The position numbers and the translations under genes are program-made. The notes under the pieces were generated by a model. The model searched no databases and was not told the origin of the DNA. It was given only the letters and a program-made list of their open reading frames with translations. A stretch of 64,000 bases of DNA. Origin: Antilocapra americana (Eukaryota; Chordata; Mammalia; Artiodactyla; Antilocapridae). Where the stretch lies: the NCBI GenBank assembly GCA_007570785.1, contig ML662442.1, positions 36,901,818 through 36,965,817 on the forward strand, written 5' to 3'. Below, in pieces: positions 42,180 through 53,956 of the stretch (positions within the stretch are counted from its first letter, which is position 1; each line of letters starts with the position of its first letter).

Positions 42180-44616
42180 CTTCAGTTTCTGGTTTTTTGT
42201 TTTGAAGTCTGAGCTGGGTTTCTCAGGATAGATGGTTGAGTTTGGTTATCAGGTCAGAATGTTGCAGGTCACTTTTGGGGTCAACCTGACACAGGTACTC
42301 ACTCACAGCAGACACTCTAGAGAAAATTTCTTTAGTTTCAGAGTGTTTGTGGCTAGATCACATGAGCAGAACTAGATACGGACTTAGTGATGATCATCTA
42401 TTCTTGAGCCCTAAATATTGCTGGATGGTTTCCTCTGTTTTGTAATTCAGAAGATGATTCCTGCCAATCCCTACTTTCTTGGACATTTTCTCCTTCATCA
42501 TCACCCCCACTGTCCAGAGCTAAGCATCACACCATGGGCCAGGCTACATCTAACCCAGTTTCCAGAACTGGGAAATTCTTACAAGGTGTCATCCAAGAAG
42601 CACTGCAAGCTTGTTGAAATAAAGATGCCCATGGATGAAAGACAATCTTCGTACTCTTCACTCGGACACTAGGTGTTTGCAAATCCATAATGATACTGCC
42701 ACCTCCAATTGCCTAAAAATCCCCTAAAGTTACTCCTCAATCTTACTTTCTGTCACATATAATTAAACAATATTTGCTCTTATTTAATAAGGAATAACAC
42801 ATTATGATCTTTTTCTCTTAAAACAAGTGGTCCAAAATTAGATATTAGAAAAAACAGTCCCCATGTATACAACACCAAATACTAGGCTTGTAGGTCATTA
42901 TTTCAAAAACAGGATTTGTGATAAATAATATCCCCCTTTGGGAGATATAAGTTTTCGATATATTAAAGATTCTGAGAAGTCCTGTAGCAAAGAAATTTTA
43001 AGAAACTGTTTCCATGGGACAACTCTTAACCTCTCTCAGGACATCCACTGGGAAGAACTGGTTGTGAAGTCTGTCTTAAAGTTCATGTTGTCAGCATCCT
43101 CACATTCTGCTTGGCAGCTCAGGCCTAGGAGCCCTTGGGAATCCTGATCTCAGTCACCCTATTCTACTGCTGCCAGCTCTCCACAAACCTCATCAACTCC
43201 CTCTGCTTGTGGGGCAGGTTCAGATCAGGAGCCAATGCCCAATAATGATCTCAGTCAGACTCCCACTGACTTCCCCAGAGGCTTGAACCAAGAGGAGGGA
43301 AGTGCCCATGGTTGACAAAGAATCGGCCCCTTCTCCATTGCTGTCTTCACCTGCCCTCTTCCTTATTGGGGGCTGCTTCTCTCATGCAGGACATCTGCTT
43401 CCATTATTGACCACTGTATGGTTTACCTGCCACCTTGTCCTAGGTGGCAGACAGAGCCATAATTGGTGTGAAAGAGACGGAAGAACCACAGCACCCTTAC
43501 AGAAAGGGACAGGTATGCCCAAAATACAGGGGTATGGGCATTTACCCCGAACCACATTAAGGCTGACATGGAACATGAATTCTAGATTGAAATGGGCCTG
43601 GCAACCACAAAAAAACACATGTGACTTTGCAAAGGGGGAAAAGCAGACAGTGACTTGGAACACTGCATTACACCCCCACAGGTGCCGACTTCCTGAGTGT
43701 GGAGGCAGCCGTTTCAGTCCAGACATCAGAAACCTTTGTAAAATCATATGCCAAGGTTCTGCCCACTCTCTAACTGGGCATCCAGGGGCAGGTTATGGGG
43801 AGCAGAGGGGAAAAATGGAAGAGGAGGGAATAGCACATTCTCACATACCACTGTGACTTCTCATAGGAGAGTGACTTTCGTCTGTCAATGAAATCTGCCT
43901 GTGCCATGTTTGCCACGTACACATGCCAAAGGGTGCATGCAGTGTTGGGCAACAGGTTTATTTAGTTACACTCATGCCCACATCCAGTGTACATGCCAGG
44001 AGAAAATGAAAAGTTAGAAACTGTTTGCGTAACAGTAATTAGTTTCATAGCTAAGTTATACACAATAATGCTTTCAGCTATTTTGTTACCAATCTGCCCC
44101 CAGGAGCAAGTAAGGCTGATAAAATGTTTATGGGCTAGTAAATTTTTTTCTACTAATTTGCAAGGCTATAATAAAATCCATGAACCTGATGGCCTGCAGG
44201 AAACATAACAAGAACTAGGAATGTACAGTAATTTGGAGCTAGAAGGCCTCTTAATGTCCTACAGGAAATGACTCCCAGAAAGGGGATGAATCACAGTATT
44301 TTAAACAGAGAAGAATGATGCTAAGTTTGTGCTTAACCAGTTACAGCCTGGGAAAAGACCTTACAGAAACAAATGATGGAAGCTTCCTGCTTTCAATTAT
44401 TCTTGCTTTAAAGAACAAAATTAATTCAAATATACAAAAAACTATCTTCAAATGAAAACAATGAATGGAGCACAGTTTATCCTGCCTTGTAATATTAACT
44501 TTTAGGATTGAAGCTTTTTCTGCAATATACACAGTCACACTGCGCCCTCTTGTGGCAGAAAATGATTACAACCAGAGAATAGAAGACACACCCCGCTGCA
44601 GACGACAACACCTTTA
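42180..44616. other. About 2.4 kb of single-copy DNA, no recognised gene
   Basis: This is a repeat-poor tract. The longest frame (43,302-43,856, 184 codons) begins at GTG (first ATG at 43,308) and has no recognisable domain; one such frame is expected by chance in a window this size. The part 44,010-44,190 is AT-rich with CAGTAATTAGTTTC and could be regulatory. Confidence 0.45.
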
Positions 44617-45376
44617 GGGCAGAAAATAAAGAGGAACTAAAAAGCCTCTTGATGAAAGTGAGAGAGGAGAGTGAAAAAGTTGGCTTAAAGCTCAACATTC
44701 AGAAAACTAAGATCATGGCATCTGGTCCCATCACTTTATGGCAAATGGATGGAGAAACAGTGGAAACAGTGTCAGACTTTATTTTTCTGGGCTCCAAAAT
44801 CACTGCAGATGGTGACTGCAGCCATGAAATTAAAAGACGCTAACTCCTTGGAAGGAAAGTTATGACCAACCTAGATAGCATATTGAAAAGCAGAGACATT
44901 ACTTTGCCAACAAAGGTCCGTCTAGTCAAGGCTATGGTTTTTCCAGTGGTCATGTATGGATGTGAGAGTTGGACTATAAAGAAAGCTGAGCGCTGAAGAA
45001 TTGATGCTTTTGAACTGTGGTGTTGGAGAAGACTGTCGAGAGTCCCTTGGACTGCAAGGAGATCCAACCAGTCCATCCTAAAGGAGATCAGTCCTGGGTG
45101 TTCACTGGAAGGACTGATGTTGAAGCTGAAACTCCAATACTTTGGCCACCTCATGTGAAGAGCTGACTCATTGGAAAAGACCCTGATGCTAGGAAGGATT
45201 GGGGGCAGGAGAAGGGGAAGACAGAGGATGAGGTGGCTGGATGGCATCACCGACTCGATGGACATGGGTTTGGGTGGACTCCTGGAATTGGTGATGGACA
45301 GGGAAGCCTGGGGTGCTGCAATTCATGGGGTCTCAAAGAGTTGGACACGACTGAGCAACTGAACTGAACTGAATGA
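44617..45376 (+). mobile_element. BovB LINE 3' fragment, well preserved
   Basis: It covers the ORF2 C-terminal region from just after the YADD box (GAGGAACTAAAAAGCCTCTTG) to the exact BovB 3' end (CTGAGCAACTGAACTGAACTGAA). Among the BovB copies here it looks close to the usual consensus. It still has frame breaks (a stop near 44,842 and another at about 44,994) and is 5'-truncated. Confidence 0.95.
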
Positions 45377-45624
45377 CCAGATTTATCCAGGAAACTGTTC
45401 AAGGGAAAAGACAGTTTGCAGAAGGTGGTTGACAAGAGAGTCACTGCTGGGGCACCTGAGAGCATGGACATCTGAGTGGGACTGTTCTTACACAAGGGGA
45501 GCTGCAGTTGAAAGGAATCCCAGCGTTTCACAGATGCAAAGAAAAACTCATCACGGAAAACAAAGTTTAATTTTCTGTTTGACATTAAAGCTTAACCATT
45601 TTAACATTTTACAATAATTCCTAC

Positions 45625-45830
45625 CATGTAGCAAATGTGACAGGCAGTTTGTACAGATTACCTCATTTTGTCTCAAAACTATGAGGTTCTATAGGGAAAC
45701 TGAGGCTTGGAGATAGGAAGTAATTGCTGTGTGTTTACCCAGTTAGTAAACGGCAGAGCTGGGATTTGAATGAATCTTCCCCTGATTCCATAAGCCTGCA
45801 CATTTTCCACTGTGCTGACTTGACTCTGTA
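45625..45830 (-). mobile_element. MIR SINE, antisense
   Basis: The plus strand shows 'acagattacctcattttgtctc', 'agggaaactgaggcttggag', 'gtaaacggcagagctgggatttgaatg', 'ccactgtgctgactt'. The core is well preserved. Confidence 0.88.
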
Positions 45831-46009
45831 ACCAAATATTTCTTGAGTACTTAATACACGTGAGTCACTGCTGCTGGGTGCCCTGGGACTTCTAGAGTGT
45901 AAGATACTCCCCATTCTTCAGGAATTTATGGCCTAAATAGGGGATTAAAAACATACATGGAAAAGAAGCTACCATACAATGCAGTATACAAGTACCATCT
46001 ATGTAGAAC
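45831..46009. other. Short unassigned segment
   Basis: Possible outer part of MIR or MLT1; no firm assignment. Confidence 0.3.
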
Positions 46010-46775
46010 TATTTTTTAAACAAGGGATCTGTATGGTCATGTACATTTTCTCCATCAACTTCAGTAGCTTTTGCTATTGCTTTTGGCCTTGAGTGTGAGC
46101 AGGACCTGTAGCTCGCTTCCAACCAAAAGAATATGGCAAAGTCGATGGGATGCACGTGAGTATGTGTGATCATATGTCTATGCTACTTCAGATTTTAGCA
46201 ACCACTTTGCTACAGTCTCTTTCTGGCTTTGAGGAAGCAAGTGATCATGCTGTGAAACCCCATGCGGTGAGTAATGAACTATGGGCTTCATTTAGCAACA
46301 GAGGATGGCCTCTGGCCAACAGCTAGCAAGACATGAAATCCTCAGTCCTACCAGAAAATGAATTCTGTCAATAACTGTCCCCAGTGGAGCCATGAATGGG
46401 GTCACAGCCCAGAGGACATCTTGACTGCAGCCTTGTGAGACTCTAAGCTGAGGTGTCACCTACCCATTCCTGGACTCCTGTGTTAGTCATTCAGTCATGG
46501 CCAACTCTTTGTGACTTCATGGACTATAGCCCGCTAGACTCCTCTGCCCATGGAATTCTCCAGGCAAGAATACTGGAGTGGGTAACCGCTCTCTTCTCCA
46601 GGGGATCTTCCCAACCCAGGAATCGAACCCAGGTCTCCTGCATTGCAAATGGATTCTTTACTGTCTGAGCTACCAGGGCTCCTGACCCACAGAAATAGGG
46701 AGGTAACAAAATGTATGTTATTTTAAGCCCTAAGTTGGTGTTAATATTGTTGCTCTGCAATAGATAACTAGTACA
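46010..46775 (+). mobile_element. MLT1-type MaLR LTR, split by a Bov-tA
   Basis: Sense order: 'ggacctgtagctcgcttccaac', 'agaatatggcaaagtcgatggg', 'gaggatggcctctggccaac', 'tggactcctg' then, after the SINE, 'ctcctgacccacagaaatagg', 'tgttattttaagccctaagttgg' and 'gcaatagataactagtac'. This fits an MLT1-type LTR closely. No internal retroviral sequence is present. Confidence 0.82.
46483..46680 (-). mobile_element. Bov-tA SINE inserted in an MLT1 LTR
   Basis: This is an antisense Bov-tA body with the BovB-like tail at its left (TGTTAGTCATTCAGTCATGG on plus). The host LTR text CTCCTG is repeated on both sides (about 46,476-46,481 and 46,679-46,684), a short duplication. The insertion postdates the LTR. 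Confidence 0.93.
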
Positions 46776-46779
46776 ATTA

Positions 46780-47190
46780 TCTTTTAGAAGGTTTATAATT
46801 TTAACTCTTAGGTTTAGGTTTTCAGTCTATTTGAAGTTAATTTTTATAGATGGTGTGAGGTAAGGATCTTTCTCCTTTTTTCTTTCAATTTCTTTTTTTC
46901 ATATGGCTAATCCAACTATTCTATCATCAGTTGTTAAAAATACTATCCTCTGCCCACTGAATTGTCCTGGGATCTCTGTCAAAAGACACCTGACCGTACA
47001 TATGAGAATCTATTTTGAACTTTCTGTTCAGTTGCTCTAGTTATCTTTACACTCATGTACCCTGTCTTAATTCTTGTAGCTACATAATAATTTTTAAATT
47101 CCTATATTTGTATAAATAATTCTTAAACTCCTTCAACCTTCTTGTCTTTCAAAGACTTTCGGCTATTCTAAGTGCTTTGCATTTCCATGT
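46780..47190 (-). mobile_element. L1 ORF2 fragment, antisense
   Basis: The plus strand shows 'cagtctatttgaagttaattttt', 'atagatggtgtgaggtaagg', 'catatggctaatccaactattc', 'aaaagacacctgaccgtac', 'cttgtagctacataataattttt', the antisense order of the L1 ORF2 region after the RT. It is old and diverged. Confidence 0.75.
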
Positions 47191-47741
47191 AAACTTTAGA
47201 AAGCAGGTTCACCACAATGCAACTGCACCTCCTTTTCTTGCCCTGTTTCCCCACAACAAGTACCACAGCCTCTGCCTTGAGTGTCCTCAGCCCTAAATTA
47301 CTTACCTATGTCTCACAATTTCAGGGGACACATATCAAGCTCTTTGAGAGGTTTCCTGGATGTTCCTCTTATTAGGGTGGTGAGAAGGTACCATTACTTT
47401 CAGAAGACAGTAGTCTTTCTTGCCAAGAAACCCCTTCCACCAGCCCACTCAGTGGAGCTCCAGGTAGAGAGTCACTGGCCTGCTTTACGGTTCCAGTGTG
47501 GGCTGCAGTCCTGGTCTCCGGTGCTGAACATCTGTATCTTGGTCTGTCTCAAAACTTGTTTGTGTGCCTGACAGTTAGCATACCTTTGCATCTTACTCAA
47601 ACCCCCAATTTAACATTTTGCTATAAATTTTAGATAAATTGTAAAACACTTAACTAATTTCATCTAGCATTTTTAGTTGTTTTATAGGAAGAGAGTCATC
47701 CAGGGAATCAAGTGTGCCGCTCTACGCAACAGAAAAGTGGC
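47191..47741. other. Single-copy DNA, nothing recognised
   Basis: The 96-codon frame at 47,281-47,571 has no recognisable domain. No repeat is identified. Confidence 0.45.
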
Positions 47742-47835
47742 AAGGTTAGCCGCTCAGCCGCAGCCGACTCTCTGCGGCCCCACGGACTGCAGCCTGCCAG
47801 GCTCCTCTGTCCGTGGAACTCTCGCTTGGAGAACT
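47742..47835 (-). mobile_element. Bov-tA SINE fragment, CpG-rich
   Basis: The plus strand reads an antisense tail-to-middle Bov-tA segment: TAGCCGCTCAGCCGCAGCCG, CTGCGGCCCCACGGACTGCA, CAGGCTCCTCTGTCCGTGG. It is cut short at about 47,835. The many CpGs are unusual for SINE copies here, which mostly show CpG decay. Confidence 0.85.
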
Positions 47836-48870
47836 TTCTTACTTGGAGAGGTAGGAGAAATAGAAGAGGACTCTGCCTTCCGAATATATTGGAAGGAAGA
47901 GAAATAAAGTGCTCAGAACCCATAAACCTGACATTTGCCAAGTCTTTTTCAACCCTTAAAGGCAGCTCTTGTTAGCGCTAAGCCCCAGCTCCCCACTGGG
48001 CAGTGTTAGGCAGCAGCATTCAAACGGGAGATGAGCAATCCTAACCACATACTGGTTCTGAAGCCAGTTTCCTACAAACTAACTACATAGATCCAGGTGA
48101 GTGCTTGTTAGGCACACAATTACACACCCACGGAGCCGGGCTGAACACACCTAGGCAGGAGGAAGCACGACAGGTGTGGTTTCTTAGGATTAATAACATG
48201 ACTTTCAAAGAAACAGAGGATCTCCTCTCTTTTTTTTAAAGAAAAAGACCAATATTTATGCTGAAATGTCTTCACAGATTGGGGCACATTTTTATTAAAA
48301 CAAATTAATACACCACAGATGCAGTATATATTCATATGTAGCCTGGTTTGGGCCAGTATTTTTTTTTTTTTATAAGCATGTAGCACAAATCCAAGGAAAA
48401 AATTCTGAACTAGTAATTTACTTGAGTTTTAAAATCTTGCTGATGGGGGAAATAATGAAAATAGTAGCAATAGAAATGTATATAGTAAAGGTAGCATTTG
48501 ATCAGTGGAGAAAAGAATGGATTAGTTAGGAGATGGGCTTGAGACAATTGGCGATCATTTGGAAGAATGTAGTATCCTAACCTCACTCTTCATACCAATA
48601 AAAATTTCCAGTGAAGTTTTATATATAAGAGTAAACACACAAACCAACCAGTAAAGCTTAAAATGCCAGAAGAAAACATATATGTGTAAGTATGTGTGTG
48701 TCTTTGTGCACACACACATAATTATGATCAAAATTTTGCAGCACCCAAGAATGTTAAGTGAAAAATAAATGTCTCCTTTCTGACCTAAACCCCATGTTCC
48801 ATTTCTCAGGAGAAACCAATTTATTAGTTTCTTGTGTAGATATTCTGTATATATTTAGGCATATGTATCA
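47836..48870. other. Single-copy DNA, nothing firmly recognised
   Basis: AT-rich DNA. The part at 48,500-48,720 has old-L1-like A-rich character but no clear family. No gene is seen. Confidence 0.4.
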
Positions 48871-49083
48871 GGGCTTCCCTGATGGCTCAGTGGTAAAGAA
48901 TCTGCCTGCAATGCAGGAGACACAGGAGATGCGGGTTTCATCCCTGGGTTGGGAAGATACCCTAGAGGAGGACACGGCAGCCCACTCCTGTGTTCTTGCC
49001 TGAAATATCCATGTACAGATTAGCCTGAAGACTACAGTCTAAAAGGATCTCAAAGAGTCAGACATGACTGAGAGACTGAGCAC
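48871..49083 (+). mobile_element. Bov-tA SINE
   Basis: It starts GGGCTTCCCTGATGGCTCAG, then AATCTGCCTGCAATGCAGGA, and ends GACATGACTGAGAGACTGAG. Possible target duplication CATATGTAT (48,860-48,868) with a similar CATACATGTAT at 49,082-49,092. Confidence 0.94.
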
Positions 49084-49094
49084 ATACATGTATA

Positions 49095-49455
49095 CCTTTC
49101 ATTAAGACATTCATATTAAACAAAAAGAATCCTATTCACTTTTTCACATTATATCTTAAACTTCTACTTAGTACATATTATTCTACTTATTCATTATTAA
49201 TGACTGCCTAATATTCCCTTGAATAGATGCATCATAACTTATTTAAGTACTTTCCTAAATCCCTTTTTTCTCCCAGCAAAATGTTTTCAAGGTCTTTCCA
49301 TAACTCTCATATTAATCTAATTCATTTCCCTCCTTTGCATAGTATTCCACAGTAGGAACATGACACAATTTACCCACTGACAGGTTGTTTCCAATTTTTC
49401 TCTGTAATAAACAATAGAATTTTTAGTCCATGTCCTTGTGTGAGAGTTTCTCAAG
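49095..49455 (-). mobile_element. Old L1 3' region, antisense
   Basis: The plus strand shows 'attattaatgactgcctaatattcc', 'cataacttatttaagtac', 'gcatagtattccacagtagg', 'acaggttgtttccaatttttc', 'gtccatgtccttgtgtg'. This is the antisense 3' coding end of an old L1. Two echoes of the same theme (about 49,190 and 49,340) suggest a local duplication or two overlapping fragments. Confidence 0.7.
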
Positions 49456-49479
49456 GGGAGCAGTACTCATATTTTCAAA

Positions 49480-50300
49480 AGATCACACTAGCTGTTGTGC
49501 TGAGAACAGACTTGGGTCTAAAAGCAGGGAGACTGGTTGGGAGGCCACTGTAATAGTCCAGATGAGCGGTTAAATGGCTTAGTGGTACCAAGAATGGTGA
49601 CTAGTGGTGGCAAGTGTTTGGAATGAGGTACACTTTGGAGGTAAAGGTAACATGACCTGCTGATGTTTAGACATAGACTATGAGAGGAAAAGAAAAGTCA
49701 AAGAAGATCCCAAAGTTTGGGGCCTAAACAACTAAGAGATTAAAGGTATCATTCCCTAAAATACTGATCACTGGGGGATGAGCAGTTTTAGGGAGAAGAT
49801 CAATACCACAAAATCTGTTTTGTAAATATTAAGGTTGATTGTCCATCAGACTTCCCGTTGGAGATGTCAAGAATTTGGAGTTCAGGTAGAAGCTCGGCAC
49901 CAGAGATATTGACTTGTGAGTCATCAATGTATGGATGCGATTCATAAGGATGATATCGAAAACCAAAATGCCAACACAGAGTGAGTGCAGAGAGAGAAAG
50001 GTTCATGGCTCTTCTTAGGGCATTCCAGCATTAGAAATTGGAAAGAGAAACAAGATCTAGAGGAGGATATCAAGAAGGAATAGTCATCAAGATGGGAGGT
50101 GACCTGGTTTCCCGTTTGATAAATGCTGCTAGTAATGATCCAGTAATATCAAGGCTAACAACTGACTACAGGATTGACAATGTGGAGCTCACTGATGTGG
50201 GCAAAAGCTTGACAGGATTGGTGTCAAGAGAGAAAGGGAGGAGAAGAACTGAAGACTCCTGGAGGAATTTTTCCTTAAAAAGGAGCAGGGGGAAAAAAGG
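49480..50300 (-). mobile_element. L2 LINE fragment, antisense
   Basis: The antisense L2 order is visible: 'ctggttgggaggccactgtaa', 'tagtccagatgagcggtt', 'gaagatcccaaagtttgggg', 'cagacttcccgttggagatg', 'gagatattgacttgtgagtcatc', 'atgctgctagtaatgatccag'. The element is ancient. The 91-codon frame at 50,038-50,313 lies in it and is not a gene. Confidence 0.75.
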
Positions 50301-51299
50301 GACATTAGCCTGAAGCGATGTGAAACCAAGTGAGGATGCTAAAATCAAGATATCACAACCTCTTATAAAAAGAAGATAGGAGATCCCAAGTAAAGACAGG
50401 AATGCAGAAAAGAGAGAAGGTAACTGTATGAGCAATGTTCCTAAACAGGTGAGAGGAAATGGGTACCTCTGACACACACTGCCGGGCTGCCACAGTTAGA
50501 AAAGTTTGTCTTTCACGTGGTGGAAAAGCAGAGTATGTAGGGCTAAATGAATAAAAGGAGAGAGATTATATGTGGTGGAGGGCGTGAAAGTTCTCTTAAT
50601 TTTTCTCTGTTATTTTCTCAGTGCAATAAGAATATAGAGTCAGCTGAGACTGAGGCTGATTGCTTGAAGACAGTCACCCAAGAGGTGAGCGAGAAGTGTT
50701 GCCTGCAATGGAAGGCAGCTGGTCCAACTGTGCCGTTAAAGATAAGGGAATCTGCAAGTCAGGACCAGCAGGCCTACCAGCCAGGCCAGGCAGGCTGGTA
50801 TAGTGTCTTAGAAAATGAAAGACGTTTAAGGCCCGCTGAGTGGGAAGGAGTTGGGGTGGCTTTACTGAGCAACTCAGTTACCTTCTGTGGCATGCATTTC
50901 CTCGACAGACACTGATGAGGGCCCACGTCAGACCAGGAGGTTAAGATAGACCCCTTATGGATCATACATTCTGTAAGAACAGGTCTCAGTTTTATGCACG
51001 CTGTAAAAGGGGGATAAAGGGACAGTTCAGGTACCTGGTGAGGGTAGGTGGAGGGACGTGAGGCTGTGAGAACTGAGGAGTCCCTGTGCAGGGGGATGGG
51101 AGGCAGCATGCATTTTACAACCTGGAACAGGCTGCCTCCTTAGGCTCCACTCTCCTTTTTACCTGAGTTATGCAGCCATCAACTTGCTGGGGTGGTCTTC
51201 AACAGGTGTCTGAATTTATGGGCAAAGTGTATCCTGGATGAAGTGCTCTCTGAGGCCCCGACGACAGTGCCATGATTCTGCCATGGAACCTATTTTTCC
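50301..51299. other. Unassigned DNA
   Basis: No repeat family is recognised with confidence. The 122-codon frame at 50,547-50,915 and the reverse 111-codon frame at 50,774-51,109 overlap and have no domains. Confidence 0.45.
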
Positions 51300-52055
51300 A
51301 TTATGATCAGCAACCAAGGACAGTGTTCTGAGAAACTGCTGAAATGAAAACCCACCCCAAATAGTAACTGTTTTTGTAAGCTTCTCAACTTGAGGAAGGA
51401 GACAAATGAGCTCCAGGTTAGGCCATTTGCCTCCTGTTTATGCTTTGAGACAAAGATTATAACAGGAACACGACAAGCAGGCTTGACTTGGTCGCCTGTG
51501 CCCGCTTCAAGAAACACAACTAGCAGGAACAGAGAGGGGTAAGCCCCATATAGGGAAAAGATAAAGAGGCCACCTATGTCTCATTCTCGGGGTCAAGGAG
51601 ACCTCCCAGACTACATACGCACAGGAGGGTTCCTCAGGGGAGGGGACACTAGGCCATCACATGTCTTGTTAACCTTCCAGACACCTCACACTGGAATCCA
51701 TCTTGGCTAAAAGATGAACATGTACACAGGGGAGGGCCCTTGGTCGGTACAAATACAGACCTGGAGCCAGACAGAGCAAGATGACTGGCTGGAGGAACCC
51801 CAGAAAACTGTCTCCATTTAAGTGATTTAAGTCACCCCAAAGGTGCGACTCTCTGAGACCGCCCAGGTGCCTATCCGCGTGTATCTTTTAACGAACACTT
51901 GATCTGTTTCTGTTTTCCATCTCTTTGCTAAAAAAATTTTTTTAAGAAGGCAAGAGCTAGGGCTCTGCGTCTAGCCACCAGCAGCTAGAATTTGGCATTC
52001 TCACCGTCACAGTCTGGGTCTGCTTCCCACTCAGGGAGCTGAGATCCTGTTTCAA
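51300..52055 (+). mobile_element. Endogenous retrovirus LTR, ruminant type
   Basis: The text from 'aacaggaacacgacaagcagg' through 'ggaatccatcttggctaaaag', 'gagggcccttggtcggtac', 'ggaggaaccccagaaaactg', 'gcgactctctgagaccgcc' to 'ctgggtctgcttcccactcag' is characteristic of an artiodactyl ERV LTR. No gag, pol or env is adjacent, so it is probably solo. The 5' edge is uncertain. Orientation is inferred from family layout, not from a visible TATA/AATAAA pair. Confidence 0.6.
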
Positions 52056-53956
52056 ACTGCCACACACAATGCCCACTCCCAAGATCAAAGCCATCCTGCC
52101 TCTTTCCTCTTTTATGGTTCTGGGTAAATCCTAGAAGGACATCACTGAATGAACCACAATTGTAAAAGATATGCTAAAGCTTAGTGGGCTTGGCCTTTTC
52201 AGCTTTTTAGGTGGCAAAAACAAACCAGCGCATTGGATTCTGTTCTAAAGCAATTCCATTCCAAAAGCAGCTATTTCAGGGGCTTCTTTCTGTCATCATC
52301 CCCAACAGAACCACACTGACCTCACACACTTTGAAAATGACCATTTGTTTCTCTACGCTACAGAAGGCCATACAGAATTTTCTGCCTCAGATCTATTTTT
52401 GTTTTCCCATGGCACATTTATGCCGCAAAGCTACATTTCCTAATGCTTAATCGCGTACTATGGTATCTGTTTACTTCTTTGAAATGCCCTTTCTTAATGG
52501 ATTTTAAGTAAACACAGCTTTTAGTTAATTAAGCTTTTCCCTACCATTTTTTTCATCTTTACACAGATTATTTTTTGATTCCACTGTAAACAAAGCAGCA
52601 TTAGGTAATGATTAATTTTAGGCAACCACATCAAAGGAGCCATGTAACCTTTTCCCACTAAGGGCTAATTATTAAACACCTGTTAAAAGCAGGAACAATC
52701 TTTTTGTTGTATTCTGACATAACCAATGTTTTTATTTTCCTGTATCTTTCTGTGGCTCAATTATATTTACTACACAGTGCTAGAAATTAAGTAGTGACTT
52801 TAAGTTGTTTCTGCTAATGGAGGTGTAAAAATGTTACCAGCTGTATCAGAAAACACAGAGTGTTTTAGCCCTCAGGCAGCTACTGTGGCTCTGACAGTGA
52901 GCCAGGAGGGAATTTCAGATGGAGACAAACCGGCTGTCTATTGCCAACCCCTCAGCCACTGCAGCCAGCCCGCAACGGTGTACCTTGAAGGCATTCAGGA
53001 TGGGAAAGAACAGGATATTGACCTAGAAACCTAAAGTGTCAATCAAAGCAATGATTTCAGTGAACCCAGACTCTTGCATCTTCCCATACATAAAAAAATA
53101 CTAAATTCATTAACTCGAGCTATCTTGGTTTTCTTTAATTAACGGTAATATTTTGATGTACTGACGACTTGGTCTTTATTGCAAAAACTCGTATAAACCC
53201 TGGCTCCTCTCTTACCTCTTTGGAGCAGTCCCTCAGAGCTATCTTCAGAGGTTACCTCCTGGGCTTGAAGTCCTCAGAAAGTCTGTCTCATAAAATACAA
53301 TTCTCAGCTTCTAGGCTGTGCAATTTTTTTTTTTCAGTAGACAGAGGGAATGTCTGTGTGACCACACAAACCACTCTATATTTTGCAAGCTGGGATAAAC
53401 CTTTGGGTGATTTTCTTCCTCAGCTGAGGTCCACCTATCCCTCCCTAAAGCTTATTATGAGATTTTCTTACATCTCTGAATAAATTAGGACTCTATGTCC
53501 CAAATAATTCAAAGTAGCTTAAACAATAAAGAGAAATATCAGGCTATATAACAGAAGAGTCCAGAGGTAGTTGGCTTCAGATAAGATTTGGTCCCATAAA
53601 CAATGTCATGAGGAGAAAAGGATTTTAGAGAGTTGTCAGAACATTCAGGGGAGAAAAAATAATTTAGTTTGCAGGTTTCTTTCCTTTTTTTAATTAGTCA
53701 GCTTTTTGAAAATTAGGTATTGTGACTTCTTTTCTTACTCTGAATATTGTAATTTTGTATTTGTAACTTTTGTCCTCTAAAGTGGTTTCTGCAAACTGTA
53801 TAAACTTCAAGCTTCACAAAACTTGAATCTGTCCTTGCTGAAGACTGCTTTCAGAAGAAAAATTTTTTATTAAATGAAGGTAAAGGACATTTAATGACAA
53901 AAACATGGCCACTGAAGTTTTATATCTGTTTCCAACTTTCTTTTTTTCTTCTTTAA
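52056..53956. other. About 1.9 kb of repeat-free single-copy DNA
   Basis: This is the cleanest unique tract in the window. It includes the regulatory candidate at 52,470-52,790, a 67-codon frame at 52,831-53,034 and a 104-codon frame at 53,169-53,483. Neither frame has a recognisable domain or clear splice context. Confidence 0.5.
52470..52790. promoter_or_regulatory. Candidate conserved enhancer-like element
   Basis: AT-rich unique DNA dense in developmental factor-type motifs: forkhead GTAAACA (52,508-52,514) and TGTAAACAAAG (52,585-52,595); homeobox TTAATTAA (52,525-52,532), TAATGATTAAT (52,606-52,616) and CTAATTATTAAA (52,665-52,676); TCF/LEF-type ATCAAAGG (52,630-52,637); E-box CACCTG (52,677-52,682); SOX-type AACAAT (52,694-52,699); and CCAAT (52,723-52,727). 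AT-rich DNA yields some of these by chance. Clustering without any repeat is the reason for the call. Confidence 0.4.

Noticed and set aside
43302..43856. 184-codon open frame in unique DNA
   Set aside because: It opens at GTG, has no recognisable domain or splice context, and about one frame of this length is expected by chance in 64 kb over six frames.
50038..50313. 91-codon frame
   Set aside because: It lies within an antisense L2 fragment.
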